64,000 nucleotides of DNA from CALZIK01 sp945787635 (GCA_947259725.1 CAMYNM010000004.1:1-64000), one strand, 5' to 3'; shown: positions 36,117-44,837, counted from the first letter of the stretch. The notes: generated by a model from the letters alone, not told the origin. Numbers and translations: made by a program.

Positions 36117-36188
36117 ATGAAGCGCAGAGTCAACGTCTTTCCCCTAAAGGCCGTTCGGCGCTGTGGGAGTCACCGCGCTTCGGGCTAA
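36117..36188 (+). other. 23-codon ORF with strong ribosome-binding site
   Basis: ATG at 36117 is preceded by a full AAGGAGG (36102-36108) with an ideal 8-nt spacer. It opens a reading frame of only 23 codons (MKRRVNVFPLKAVRRCGSHR, then three more) ending TAA. It may be a leader peptide, a microprotein, or the severed 5' end of a lost gene. The following 205 bp to 36393 hold nothing I can assign. Confidence 0.35.
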
Positions 36189-36393
36189 TGATCGCCAGGG
36201 TCGCGGAGCGCGAGCTCGGCTGGCTGTGATCTGCGCCGCAGGGATCGAGGATTCGCTGTTTGAGTCCCAGGGACGCGTCACGTCCACAGCAGGCAAAGCT
36301 GGGCGCATGACGCGACCACGCGGATTCGCCACGGCTCCCTGTGGATGTCCGACATCATCGTCGGCGAGTGTGTCCCCCAGGCGAGCTACTGCC

Positions 36394-37041
36394 TCAAAGC
36401 GCCTCGCCGACGGCCTGCCTCATCGCGGTCAAAACCTCTTCCACCGGCTGGGCTCCGGAGACAGCGTAGCGGTTGTCGAACACGAAGAAAGGCACACCGC
36501 TGATGCCGAGCCGGGTCGCCTGGCCTTGGTCCTCGCGCACCTCCTCGGCGTGGGCGTCGCTTTCGAGCACCGCTCTGGCGCCCTTGGAGTCGAGGCCTGC
36601 TTTCTCAGCGAGCTCCGTCAGAACGTCGTGCTCCGAGATGGCCAGTCCCTCGAACAGGTAGGCTGCGAACAGTCGCTCCTTGAGGTCCGTCTGGCGCCCG
36701 AACCGGGCGGCCCAGGCCAGCAGGCGGTGCGCGGAGAACGTGTTGGTCGGGCGCAAGCGGTCGAACCGTAGCTCGAGCCCGACCGAGCGGCCAACCGCGA
36801 CCATCCGGTCGATCATCGCCTGAGCTCCGTCCTGGGTCGTACGATACTTAGCGGCCAGCCGTCGAGCGTAGTCAACCTGCTCCGGCGCTTCCGTCGAGGC
36901 GCTCGGGTCGAGCTCGAACGCCCGCCAGACGAGCGTCACATCGCCCTCGAAGGAATCGATAGCGGCCTCCAGGCGCCGCTTGCCAATCCAGCACCAGGGA
37001 CAGGCAATATCGGACCAGATGTCGATCGCGAGCGTGGTCAC
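36394..37041 (-). CDS. DsbA family oxidoreductase, FrnE-like
   Basis: 215 residues, thioredoxin fold with helical insertion: CPWC active site (Cys14, Cys17 in IWSDIACPWCWIGKRRLE), FNTFSAHRL-type segment (TNTFSAHRLLAWA), and the cis-Pro loop GISGVPFFVF. This is the cytoplasmic FrnE subfamily, which handles disulfides without a signal peptide. Start is a GTG at 37039-37041, directly before the first strand; the 58-codon upstream extension is repeat-containing DNA. The Shine-Dalgarno is weak. Confidence 0.88.
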   Translation of the reverse strand: MTTLAIDIWSDIACPWCWIGKRRLEAAIDSFEGDVTLVWRAFELDPSASTEAPEQVDYARRLAAKYRTTQDGAQAMIDRMVAVGRSVGLELRFDRLRPTNTFSAHRLLAWAARFGRQTDLKERLFAAYLFEGLAISEHDVLTELAEKAGLDSKGARAVLESDAHAEEVREDQGQATRLGISGVPFFVFDNRYAVSGAQPVEEVLTAMRQAVGEAL

Positions 37042-37083
37042 TAGGGCAAGCCTATCTCGGCGAGTGTGCACGCGGGACGGACC

Positions 37084-37250
37084 CGCACCTCTTCTGAGGG
37101 GGCCTCTGAAACGCGAGTGCTTCCAAGCCTCGCGCCCTTCTCGGGCAGAATCCTCTGGCACCCCTCTAGCTGGCTGAGCTGAGTGCCCGAGTGCACAGCA
37201 TGGGTCAGCTAGCACCTGAAGGTGGCGCCAGGTGCCTGTCCCCTTTCTCG
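37084..37250 (+). repeat. cluster of REP-like GGCACC/GGTGCC fragments
   Basis: The 213-bp gap between two minus-strand genes is filled with GCACCTCTTCTGAGG, TCTGGCACCCCTCTAGC, AGCACCTGAAGGTGGCGCC and GGTGCCTGTCCCCTTTCTC. The last motif recurs at 51126 (GGTGCCTGTCCCCTTCTC) and, partly, at 31426, just after the stop of another gene. Confidence 0.5.
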
Positions 37251-37254
37251 CGAG

Positions 37255-39042
37255 TTAACTCGACGGCATCGTCACCATCGCTTCGTTCGACCAGTCGGAG
37301 ACCTTCGAGCCTTTCTTGGCCCGAATCCGAAAGCTGTAGGTCGCGCCGGCGATGCCGTCGTCGAATCCCTGCGAGGTGGCGTTGGCCTCGGCCGTGCTCC
37401 AGAGGCTCCATTCGCCATCGCTCTCGCGTCGCTCGATTTGGAAGAGCTTCTCGCCCTTGGTGCGATCCTCCCAGGTCAGAAAGCCCGTAGTCGCCGACGT
37501 GGTCTCGACCGCGAGCTTCTCGGGGGGCGCGAGCTTGCCCGAGGGCATGGTCACCGTGACCTCGTTGGAGAACTCGGAATACAGGTTGCCCTTCTGAGCG
37601 CGCACCCGGAACGTGTAGGTCACGCTCGGCCTCGCGTCGCCGGACTTCATGGACCGCGTATTGGCTGGCTTGGTCTGCCAGAGTTTCCACTTCTTGCCCC
37701 CGATACGCCGCCAGATCTCGAATCGCGTCTCGTCCTTCGAGTTGTCCTTCCACCGCAGCCGCACGACTCTCGCCTTCGGTGTCGTGACCTTCAGGTTGCT
37801 GGGCGCCTGGACGCGATCGGGCTCGGGCTCCGGATCGGGCTCTTCAGGGTCGCTCGACGTCCCCGTGCCGTAGAGGTACTCGAGGGCGGCGATGTCGTCC
37901 GGCGTAAGAAACGCGCCGCGGCCGTCGTTGTGCATCGCGGGGCTCATGGTGGCGCTCGCCACGTTGGAAAAATTTATCCCCAGAGAGAACCCGAGCTGGC
38001 GGGTGAAGAGCTCGGCCGAACTCCTGGGGTTGTTGTTGAGAATGCAGTCCGCGCCGTCGTTGATCACGATGTCGGCCTCTTGGATCCGTCGAAACTGCCG
38101 ACCCATGTACTGGCCACCGGCGTCGGAGAACCAGAACCCGGAGATAGCCACGAGGCCGCCGTCCGGGCAGATGAAAGTCCCCGGCACGGTGCCGTTCGGG
38201 TCGCCGAAGATGATCGCGTTGACATTGTCATTGCGCAGAAGTCCGGCGGTGCTGCTGGTCCCGCTCACCAGGCGCAGGGATACCGGAGCTCGGCTCCAGA
38301 CGTTGAGAGCATCGACGAAGTAGATCTGAGAGTCCGAAGACTCAGTGTTGCGAATGCTCCAGTTGACGCTTTTGTCGATGTCAAACTCGAACCAACGAAC
38401 GTTTTTGCCCGCGATCTCGACCAACCGGTAGGGCGCCGCGAACGTTCGAGCTCTGGCGTGACGATAGTCCCCCGCCGACCGCCGACCCTCGGCGCGTCGC
38501 TCGAGCCATCGCACGAAGCGAGGATAGCTGCGCACGAGCTCGAGTGTCGGCTCGAGGCCGAGATCCACGAGACGGGCGCCGCCCGCTCGCCGGACCGCCA
38601 GCGCGCGACGGCCGCCCCCCACCTTCGAAAACACCCCGAGCCCGAGATGCACGAAGCCGTAGGAACCGCTGGGATCTCTTTGCAGAAATGCCAGCACGCG
38701 CTCCCCCCGATCGAATCGTGGGGCACCGACCACGACGAGCTCCCGACCATCGCCGGCTTCGCCCCCCGGCGAGGCCACCACGATCGAGCTCGACTCGAGA
38801 TCGCCCTTGATGACGTTGTCGACGATCGCGTGGTACTCGGTCGTCGGCGGCCGGCCGGCAACGGCCGGCAATCGACCCAGAATCACGAGCTCGGCGATCA
38901 CCTCCGCCTGCTCGTACAGCGCATCATCGCTGATCGGCACGTAGGTCGTGGCACTCGCCGCTGCGACAAGCGACACCAGCATCGCGACAACGACGAAACC
39001 CGACGTTCCGGCCCGCCAGGCCCAATACTCGACTCCTGGCAT
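37255..39042 (-). CDS. exported matrixin-like protein lacking the zinc site, with two fibronectin III domains
   Basis: 595 residues. Signal peptide (VVVAMLVSLVAAASATTYVP), a beta-rich N-terminal domain, then a region that aligns with the matrixin metalloprotease core. The HELGHSLGLGH-type zinc helix reads RQLGFSLGINF, but the Met-turn/LTPDDI.ALEYLYG ending is intact. An acidic-proline linker (SDPEEPDPEPEPD) leads to two fibronectin type III domains (APSNLKVTTPKARVVRLRW..., PPEKLAVETTSATTGFLTW...). All three His and the Glu are replaced, so no protease activity is expected. GGGGG lies 8 nt before the ATG. Confidence 0.82.
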   Translation of the reverse strand: MPGVEYWAWRAGTSGFVVVAMLVSLVAAASATTYVPISDDALYEQAEVIAELVILGRLPAVAGRPPTTEYHAIVDNVIKGDLESSSIVVASPGGEAGDGRELVVVGAPRFDRGERVLAFLQRDPSGSYGFVHLGLGVFSKVGGGRRALAVRRAGGARLVDLGLEPTLELVRSYPRFVRWLERRAEGRRSAGDYRHARARTFAAPYRLVEIAGKNVRWFEFDIDKSVNWSIRNTESSDSQIYFVDALNVWSRAPVSLRLVSGTSSTAGLLRNDNVNAIIFGDPNGTVPGTFICPDGGLVAISGFWFSDAGGQYMGRQFRRIQEADIVINDGADCILNNNPRSSAELFTRQLGFSLGINFSNVASATMSPAMHNDGRGAFLTPDDIAALEYLYGTGTSSDPEEPDPEPEPDRVQAPSNLKVTTPKARVVRLRWKDNSKDETRFEIWRRIGGKKWKLWQTKPANTRSMKSGDARPSVTYTFRVRAQKGNLYSEFSNEVTVTMPSGKLAPPEKLAVETTSATTGFLTWEDRTKGEKLFQIERRESDGEWSLWSTAEANATSQGFDDGIAGATYSFRIRAKKGSKVSDWSNEAMVTMPSS

Positions 39043-39045
39043 CAC

Positions 39046-39465
39046 GACATCCCCCTTTCCGAGAAGCCCAATGCGGCCACCCTAGCCCGAGATCGCAAGC
39101 GACTGCACCACCCCAGCGGGTGGCAAACCACAGGCCCCACCAGGTGGCAGAAGATCTCATGGCCTGGAGAGTTCTTGGTTCCCGAGTTTCGTGCCCTGGT
39201 CCGCAGGGGCCCGCTCGTCGCGACCCTTCCGCTCACCCTGTATCTGCTGGTTCCCGGCGTAGCCCGACGGTTGGCGCGAGGGCGCGGACGCTGATCGCCT
39301 ACACTGACGCCTCTTCCCAAAGGTAAGGAAAGGGCGAGAGAGTCTCGTTGCATGACGGGACGTAGATCATCGGGCTGCAGGCTTTTGACACCCCTCCCTC
39401 GGGCGGATAGCCTTGCGGAAACCCGCTCGTCGTTGCACAAAACCCGAGCTTTGGGGGATTCGAGG
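39046..39465. other. 420-bp gap without assigned gene
   Basis: Divergent intergenic region between the matrixin-like and DUF900 genes, so promoters for both should lie here, but I cannot point to convincing -35/-10 pairs. On the plus strand, 39165-39294 encodes a short protein-like stretch (EFLVPEFRALVRRG, then VATLPLTLYLLVPGVARRL) ending in TGA, without a start codon. It may be a gene remnant, but the evidence is thin. Confidence 0.3.
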
Positions 39466-41109
39466 ATGTCCAGAGTCCTGATTCGACTACTCCTGCTGGC
39501 CGCCCTTTGCCTGGGCTGCGCCTCGCCACGCTCCGAGGCACCGCCGGAGCCTCCCGGGATGCCGGCGCCGGCGCCTGAGCCCCGGGATCCCGCGGAAGCG
39601 CCTGAAATGGAGCCCGCTCCCGAGCCCTCCGAAGAACCGGCCATGGCGGCCCGCGATCTCGAGGAAGAGAGCTGGCGACCCGAGGCCGCGCCGCCCGACC
39701 CAGGCGTGATCGCTGAGGGCACCGAGACTGGTAACGGAGCCACGGCCGACGCCTCCGCCCGCGACGCACCCTCGGGCGCGCGACGACCGCCGCCGAGCGC
39801 GGCTCGCCCACCCTCGCGACCCCGCGCTCCCAGGCGCGACGAAGTCGTCGCCGACGAGGAAATCGTCACGATCGGCACCCGCAACGGCGCGTCGGCCGAC
39901 GACGAACCCACGGGTTCGGCGGACGATACGGCCGAGCGCATCAACGAGGTCGTCGTCTACTACGGCACCGACCGCGCCCGAAGTGAACCCTGCGCAGGCG
40001 AACCGATCGCGCCGACACCCGACTGCAAGACCGTGGACTTCTATACCGGCAGCCGAGGCGAGCTCGAGGTGGGTGCCCTCACCGTCACCATCCCGCGCGA
40101 CGAGCACGAGCGCGGCGATATCGAGCGCCCCTTCACCTGGTGGAAGATCAAGTTCCCCGAGGATCCCGAAAAACACATCATTCTCTCCGAGATCGAACCC
40201 GTCCCCAGCCGATCCGACTGGCAGGCCAAGATCCAGGCTTCGGGCGCCGACGAGGGCTTTCTCTACGTCCACGGCTACTCCACCTCCTTCGAGTCCGCCG
40301 CCTACCGCGCCGCCCAGATCGCCTACGACCTCGACTACAAGGGACTTCCCCTCTTCTACAGCTGGCCCTCCCAAGGCAATGCGCCCGGCTACTTCACCGA
40401 CGGTGAAGTCGTCGAGCTTTCGAACGACCCCTTCATCGACTTTCTCCTTCTGGCCAAAGAATCGGGGCTCAACCAGCTCCACCTCGTCGCCCACAGCATG
40501 GGCAACCGCCTGGTCGCCAAGGCTCTCAACACCCTCGTTCAGCGCGGCGAGAGCCGCGAGCTGGTCTCAGAGCTTGTTCTGGCCGCTCCCGACATCGACG
40601 CCGAGCGCTTCCGCGAGGAATTCGCCGAAGTGCTCCCGAGACTCGCCCGCCGCGCCACCCTCTACGTCTCCGACCAGGACCGCGCGCTGGCCGCCGCCGA
40701 AGGCATCCGCGAGCGACCGCGCGCCGGCCAGACCGCCGGCAAGCTCCTCGGCCTCGCCGGATTCGACTCGATCGACGCCTCCAAGCTCAAGCTCGACTTC
40801 CTCGCCCACAGCTACTACGCCAACAACTTGAACATGCTCGCCGACATCTACTGCGTTCTCGTCGGCTCGGTGCCCGAAGAGAGGCCTCTTCTCGCTCCAA
40901 TCACTGGCGACGAGGGGCCTGCCTGGCAGATTCAGCCCTTCGAAGCTCTCGGCAGCATTCGGCCGGATCCGGCCCTGTGCGAAAAGGAGGTGGCCCTGGT
41001 CGGGGAGGGAGACGAGAATCGTGGCCTGGGCGGGATCTGGTGGCTGGTTGGGTTGCTGCTTCTGCTCGCCGCTACCGTTGGGGTCTATCTCCTGCGGCGT
41101 TCGGGCTGA
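39466..41109 (+). CDS. lipoprotein alpha/beta hydrolase (DUF900)
   Basis: 547 residues. Signal peptide with lipobox LCLGC (Cys about residue 18), a long Pro/Glu/Arg-rich disordered stretch (20-165), then the DUF900 hydrolase domain: EVVVYYGTDRAR start, oxyanion-loop GFLYVHGYSTSFESAAYR, PLFYSWPSQG, nucleophile Ser in HLVAHSMGNRL, APDIDAERF with the likely acid, and DFLAHSYYANN with the catalytic His. A C-terminal transmembrane helix (WWLVGLLLLLAATVGVYLL) follows. Start at ATG 39466. Likely an esterase/lipase on the envelope; topology with both a lipid anchor and a C-terminal helix is unusual. Confidence 0.85.
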   Translation: MSRVLIRLLLLAALCLGCASPRSEAPPEPPGMPAPAPEPRDPAEAPEMEPAPEPSEEPAMAARDLEEESWRPEAAPPDPGVIAEGTETGNGATADASARDAPSGARRPPPSAARPPSRPRAPRRDEVVADEEIVTIGTRNGASADDEPTGSADDTAERINEVVVYYGTDRARSEPCAGEPIAPTPDCKTVDFYTGSRGELEVGALTVTIPRDEHERGDIERPFTWWKIKFPEDPEKHIILSEIEPVPSRSDWQAKIQASGADEGFLYVHGYSTSFESAAYRAAQIAYDLDYKGLPLFYSWPSQGNAPGYFTDGEVVELSNDPFIDFLLLAKESGLNQLHLVAHSMGNRLVAKALNTLVQRGESRELVSELVLAAPDIDAERFREEFAEVLPRLARRATLYVSDQDRALAAAEGIRERPRAGQTAGKLLGLAGFDSIDASKLKLDFLAHSYYANNLNMLADIYCVLVGSVPEERPLLAPITGDEGPAWQIQPFEALGSIRPDPALCEKEVALVGEGDENRGLGGIWWLVGLLLLLAATVGVYLLRRSG

Positions 41110-41324
41110 ACCGATCCCGAGTCCTCGAAGTCTGAAAGCGAATCGGCCCCTCCGGCCGGTCCCGAGCCTAGTCGGCCCTCAGATCAAGGTGACGGCGGGG
41201 CGCTCGCCGGGCCGGTATCGCGACTATTGCTCGGCGTCACGGTTCATGTGTACGAGCCCAGAGCTAAGGAGGAAAAGGGGAAAGGCACGCAATTCACGCG
41301 GCCTCGGCCCTCGTTTACTCACCC

Positions 41325-41360
41325 AAAAAAAACGAGGCCACCCCGTCAGGGATGACCTCG
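41325..41360 (-). terminator. rho-independent terminator of the RRM gene
   Basis: 12-bp stem (41333-41344 with 41349-41360, including G-U pairs) and a 4-nt GTCA loop on the plus strand, followed on the minus strand by eight T (A-run 41325-41332). It lies 62 nt after the stop of the RNA-binding protein gene. The rest of the 313-bp gap 41110-41422 shows no gene. Confidence 0.88.
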
Positions 41361-41422
41361 AATCGGGACAGAAGGCGCGAACGGCCGGGGTCCCGAGACT
41401 ACCGGCCGATCGAGCCTGATCG

Positions 41423-41710
41423 CTACCAGCCGCCGCGCGATCCGCCGCCGGAGCCGCCGCGGTCGTTGCGAGGACGAGCCTCGTTGACCTTCAGCGCACG
41501 GCCATCCATGTCTTTGCCGTCGAGGGCTGCGATCGCGGCGTCGGCGCCGGACTCGTCCATTTCGACGAAACCAAAGCCACGGGGGCGGCCGGTTTCCCGG
41601 TCGGTGATCAGGTTGACGCTCTGGACGTCGCCATGGGCCCCAAAGAGCGTCCGGATCTCGTCATCCGAAGCGCTGAAGGGGAGGTTGCCTACGTAGATTT
41701 TCTTTGCCAT
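41423..41710 (-). CDS. RRM-type RNA-binding protein
   Basis: 95 residues: a single RNA recognition motif with RNP2 IYVGNLPF (5-12) and RNP1 RGFGFVEM (44-51), plus a short Gly/Arg-rich tail (RGGSGGGSRGGW). This is the size and form of the glycine-rich RNA-binding proteins of cyanobacteria and other bacteria, often cold-inducible. The Shine-Dalgarno is weak and A-rich (AAGAGACTTAGAAAACA). A strong terminator follows. Confidence 0.93.
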   Translation of the reverse strand: MAKKIYVGNLPFSASDDEIRTLFGAHGDVQSVNLITDRETGRPRGFGFVEMDESGADAAIAALDGKDMDGRALKVNEARPRNDRGGSGGGSRGGW

Positions 41711-42210
41711 TGTTTTCTAAGTCTCTTTTCTTTCTTGATGGGCCACGACGCAGTCGGGGCCGCAGAGGTCGATAGTCCAGTTCCGTACACCGGAACCGTT
41801 CGACGGGAGCTTCCTCGGTTTTGAGGTTTCTTGGGAATGTGACGGCTGAATGAAGGACTCGGGTCTCTTCAGGGCGTTACGCACCTCAGGTAAAGAGGTA
41901 TCCCTGCTCTCGTACCTGCCATGTATAGCACGTCGGAAGGGGAAAAGGGGCGAATCTTTCGGGAAGATCACTCCTCCCGGCGTTCCTCCCACTGTCCCTC
42001 CGCCCACCTCTCCAGCCCGTACTGGAGCCGCCTCACCCAAGCGAAGGTGCGCGATTCGAGCCCGATCGCGTCGGAGCCCGGTCTTCATGATCAACCAGCG
42101 ACGGCCCTCGGGCTACGTGATCGTGCCGGTGTCAGGGCACTAGGCCTGGGTAAGGCAGAGCCCATCCAAAGGGCACCTGATGCCCTGAAAGGTCACTCGC
42201 TGCCTGAGTT
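41711..42210 (-). other. 500-bp gene-free stretch upstream of the RRM gene
   Basis: No convincing gene on either strand. It could contain a long 5' leader for the RRM mRNA, as cold-shock RNA-binding genes often have, but no defined structure is proven here. A partial inverted ACCTCAGGTAAAGAGGT occurs at 41884. Confidence 0.3.
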
Positions 42211-42260
42211 CTCAGAAAAGGGTGGCACCTCTGGCGGGGGCACCTCTGGCGGGGGTCCTC
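42211..42260 (+). repeat. REP-like element with CTGGCGGGG tails
   Basis: Head TCAGAAAAGGGTGGCACCTC, then two tandem GGCACCTCTGGCGGG tails and a third broken one, ending 2 bp from the stop of the truncated C-N hydrolase. Confidence 0.7.
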
Positions 42261-42262
42261 TC

Positions 42263-42802
42263 TCACCGCATGGCGAGACGATTCGGCCCTCGCCAGGCGA
42301 GCAAGACAATGAGCACCAAACCCCCGAGGCACGAGTACGGCACCCAACTGCCGAGCCATGGATAGAGGGTGTCCAGTTCGTAGATGGGAACGTCGACAGC
42401 GATTGCGTTGTCGCCGGGCGGGCCGTCCGGTTCGGCTAGAACCACGCGACCGAACGGATCGACGACCGTAGAGAGGCCGTTCTCGGTCGGGCGCACCAGG
42501 GACAGGCCGTTTTCCACGGCTCTCACCGTGGTCATGTTGGAGTGCATCCGGGTGATCGCCGGCCAGTCACTCGATGGGCCGAGCAGGATTCGAACGTCGC
42601 TTCGGTCGGCGTCACGGATCAGATCGGGAAAGTCGAGATCGTGGCAGATGACCGCGCCGACTCGCCCTTGGGCCGTTTCGAAAATCGGCGTTCGGCCGCT
42701 GCCCGCGACGATTAGACCGGTCTCCTGTCCCGCGATCGGATGGGCCTTGAAGTACCCGCCTCCAAGAAAACCGCGCCTGTCCAGAGCGCGTTGGCGCCCC
42801 GT
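42263..42802 (-). pseudogene. 5'-truncated carbon-nitrogen hydrolase (nitrilase/apolipoprotein N-acyltransferase type)
   Basis: The open frame begins directly after a TAA at 42803-42805 and has no start codon at its head. It encodes GFLGGGYFKAHPIAGQ (catalytic Lys region), GAVICHDLDFPDLIRDA with the nucleophile Cys, LLGPSSDWPAITRMHSNM, TENGLSTVVDPFGRVV and a C-terminal transmembrane helix (CLGGLVLIVLLAW). The N-terminal third with the catalytic Glu and any membrane helices is missing. An ATG at 42545-42547 could start a shorter protein, but it would lack the nucleophile. Confidence 0.75.
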
Positions 42803-42933
42803 TTAGATCTGGCTCTTCGAACGTGGAAACAATCGCCCCGAACCAGCCAGGCACCGTTAACATCCCCCTCCGGTGGTTGACCGTCCACTTGTAGCTAGCG
42901 CACCGGTCACGCGAACCGTTGAGGACATTGGTC

Positions 42934-44664
42934 ATGAAAGCAAGACGACTTCTGGCGTGGACGGCTTTGTTGCTTGTCGGAACCGTTCTGCTCGCGGCGG
43001 TGGCGGGTTTGACATTCCGCGTCGCTCTCGGCCCGCCTGTCCATAGCACCGCCCCGGACGCTGTCTATGCTCCCCATGGCGTTGTGGCAACGAGCCAACC
43101 TCTCGCGAGTCAGGCCGGTCTACAGGTCCTTCAGCGAGGAGGGAACGCCATCGATGCAGCCGTTACCGCCGCCGCAGTGCTAAACGTGGTCGAGCCATAC
43201 ATGACGGGATTGGGCGGAGATATGTTCGCCATCCTGTGGTCTGAACGGGAACAACGACTGGTGGGAATCAACGGCAGTGGCCGAGCCGGGGCTTTGATGA
43301 CTCGAGACGCACTGGGGGGAAGCGTGCGGGACACGGGCGCAAAATCGATAACCATACCCGGCGCCTTGTCGGGCTGGGCGGCGCTCCTGGAGAAATACGG
43401 CACCATCACTCTGGCCGAGGCTCTCAGACCGGCCGTGGTTCTGGCCAAAGAAGGATTTCCCGTATCGAAAACCACGGCGAGCGAGTGGGCGCTTTTTGCA
43501 AACGATCTCAAGTCGGACCCGGGAGCTCGCGACACGTATCTGATCGACGGGAAACGGGCACCGCAGACGGGCGAATGGTTTTCGAATCCTGACCTAGCGA
43601 GGACGATGCAGGCCATTGCGGACGAGGGCTCTGATCTGCTCTATGGCGGGGCACTAGGTCAAAGTATCGCCGAGCATGTTCAGGAGCTCGGTGGGTTTCT
43701 AACAACCGAGGATTTCGCCACGCACAGCGCTGAATGGGTCGAACCTCTCTCGGTCTCCTTCAAGAACTACCGACTCTGGGAACTCCCCCCGAATGGTCAA
43801 GGTATCGCCGCGCTGGAAATGCTTCGACTCCTCGAGTCCTACGACCTGGCCTCAATGGGCCACAATTCCGCTATTTATCTCCATCATCTGATTGAGGCGA
43901 AGAAGCTCGCTTATGCCGACCTCGAGCATTTTGTTGGTGATCCGGAGTTCATGGCAATCGAGCCCGAGCGCCTTCTTGCCGACGACTTCATAACCAAGCG
44001 ACGGACTCATTTGAGTCCAGAACGCGCACTACGGCACGCGACTCCTGATCGCTCTCTGACAGACAGTGAGACTACCTACCTCGCCGTCGCAGACGAAGAA
44101 GGCAACATGATTTCCTTCATCAACAGCCTGGCCGGACCGTTTGGCTCCGGGGTCGTCGTGCCCGGCACCGGGTTCGCGCTCCAGAATCGGGCGGCCGGTT
44201 TTTCGATCAAGGAAGGAAGAGCCAATACCGTGGGCCCACGAAGGCGACCGTTCCATACCATCATCCCGGGCTTTGTCACCAGAACCGGCGCCGATGGGAA
44301 ACAACAACCCTGGCTCAGTTTCGGCATTGTCGGCGGGCCTCAACAGCCGCAAGCCCATGTCCAGGTGTTGCTGAACATCCTACTTTTCGACATGGACGTC
44401 CAACAAGCTCTCGATGCTCCGCGATTCCGTCACTGGCGTGCCAGTAGCGTGACCTTTGAGACATCCATTCCCGAATCCACAATTGACGAGCTTCACTCGA
44501 TGGGGCACCGGACCAAGGACCCGCTCATGGAGGTGGGCAGCATTCTTCTCGCGGGCGAGAACATGGGGCTCATCTTTGGTGGTGGACAGGCCATCATGCG
44601 GCACGACCAGGGTTACATCGCCGGCTCCGATTCACGGCGTGACGGGCTAGCAGCCGCTCATTGA
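42934..44664 (+). CDS. gamma-glutamyltransferase (membrane-anchored)
   Basis: 576 residues with an N-terminal signal anchor (LLAWTALLLVGTVLLAAVAGL). Heavy-subunit signatures: GGNAIDAAVTAAAVLNVVEP, TGLGGDMFAILW, GRAGALMT, LPPNGQGIAALEML. The autoprocessing nucleophile Thr is in DSETTYLAVADEEGNM, followed by GSGVVVPGTGFALQNR. The enzyme cleaves gamma-glutamyl peptides such as glutathione. Start at ATG 42934 (GAGG upstream); a TTG five codons earlier is less likely. It stands alone, with a decayed hydrolase upstream and RAYT debris downstream. Confidence 0.92.
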   Translation: MKARRLLAWTALLLVGTVLLAAVAGLTFRVALGPPVHSTAPDAVYAPHGVVATSQPLASQAGLQVLQRGGNAIDAAVTAAAVLNVVEPYMTGLGGDMFAILWSEREQRLVGINGSGRAGALMTRDALGGSVRDTGAKSITIPGALSGWAALLEKYGTITLAEALRPAVVLAKEGFPVSKTTASEWALFANDLKSDPGARDTYLIDGKRAPQTGEWFSNPDLARTMQAIADEGSDLLYGGALGQSIAEHVQELGGFLTTEDFATHSAEWVEPLSVSFKNYRLWELPPNGQGIAALEMLRLLESYDLASMGHNSAIYLHHLIEAKKLAYADLEHFVGDPEFMAIEPERLLADDFITKRRTHLSPERALRHATPDRSLTDSETTYLAVADEEGNMISFINSLAGPFGSGVVVPGTGFALQNRAAGFSIKEGRANTVGPRRRPFHTIIPGFVTRTGADGKQQPWLSFGIVGGPQQPQAHVQVLLNILLFDMDVQQALDAPRFRHWRASSVTFETSIPESTIDELHSMGHRTKDPLMEVGSILLAGENMGLIFGGGQAIMRHDQGYIAGSDSRRDGLAAAH

Positions 44665-44696
44665 TTCCTGCCCTATAGGCCCCTGGTGCCCCTTGA

Positions 44697-44786
44697 GGCG
44701 CCACCCTTTTCTGCAAGAAGCCCCTCCTCCTTCGCGTCTTCTCTCGCATGGCAAGGCGATTGCGCTTCATTCCAGAGGGAGGTGCC
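44697..44786 (+). pseudogene. 90-bp relic of the RAYT 5' end
   Basis: This stretch matches 23571-23660 at about 85 of 90 positions, covering the inverted repeat head, the leader, the ATG and the first 13 codons (MARRLRFIPEGGA) of the RAYT gene. The match begins at GGCGCC (GGTGCC in the RAYT copy) and ends exactly at GGTGCC. Nothing else of the transposase follows. It lies just after the gamma-glutamyltransferase gene. Confidence 0.85.
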
Positions 44787-44837
44787 CGACGGTGGTGCTT
44801 TGGCGGGGAACCTCAGACAGGGGTTGTTTGCGACGTC

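Noticed and set aside
37222..39294. Long plus-strand frame across the matrixin-like gene
   Set aside because: Mostly antisense to the matrixin-like gene. Only the last ~40 codons outside it look protein-like, and no start codon or Shine-Dalgarno supports a separate gene.
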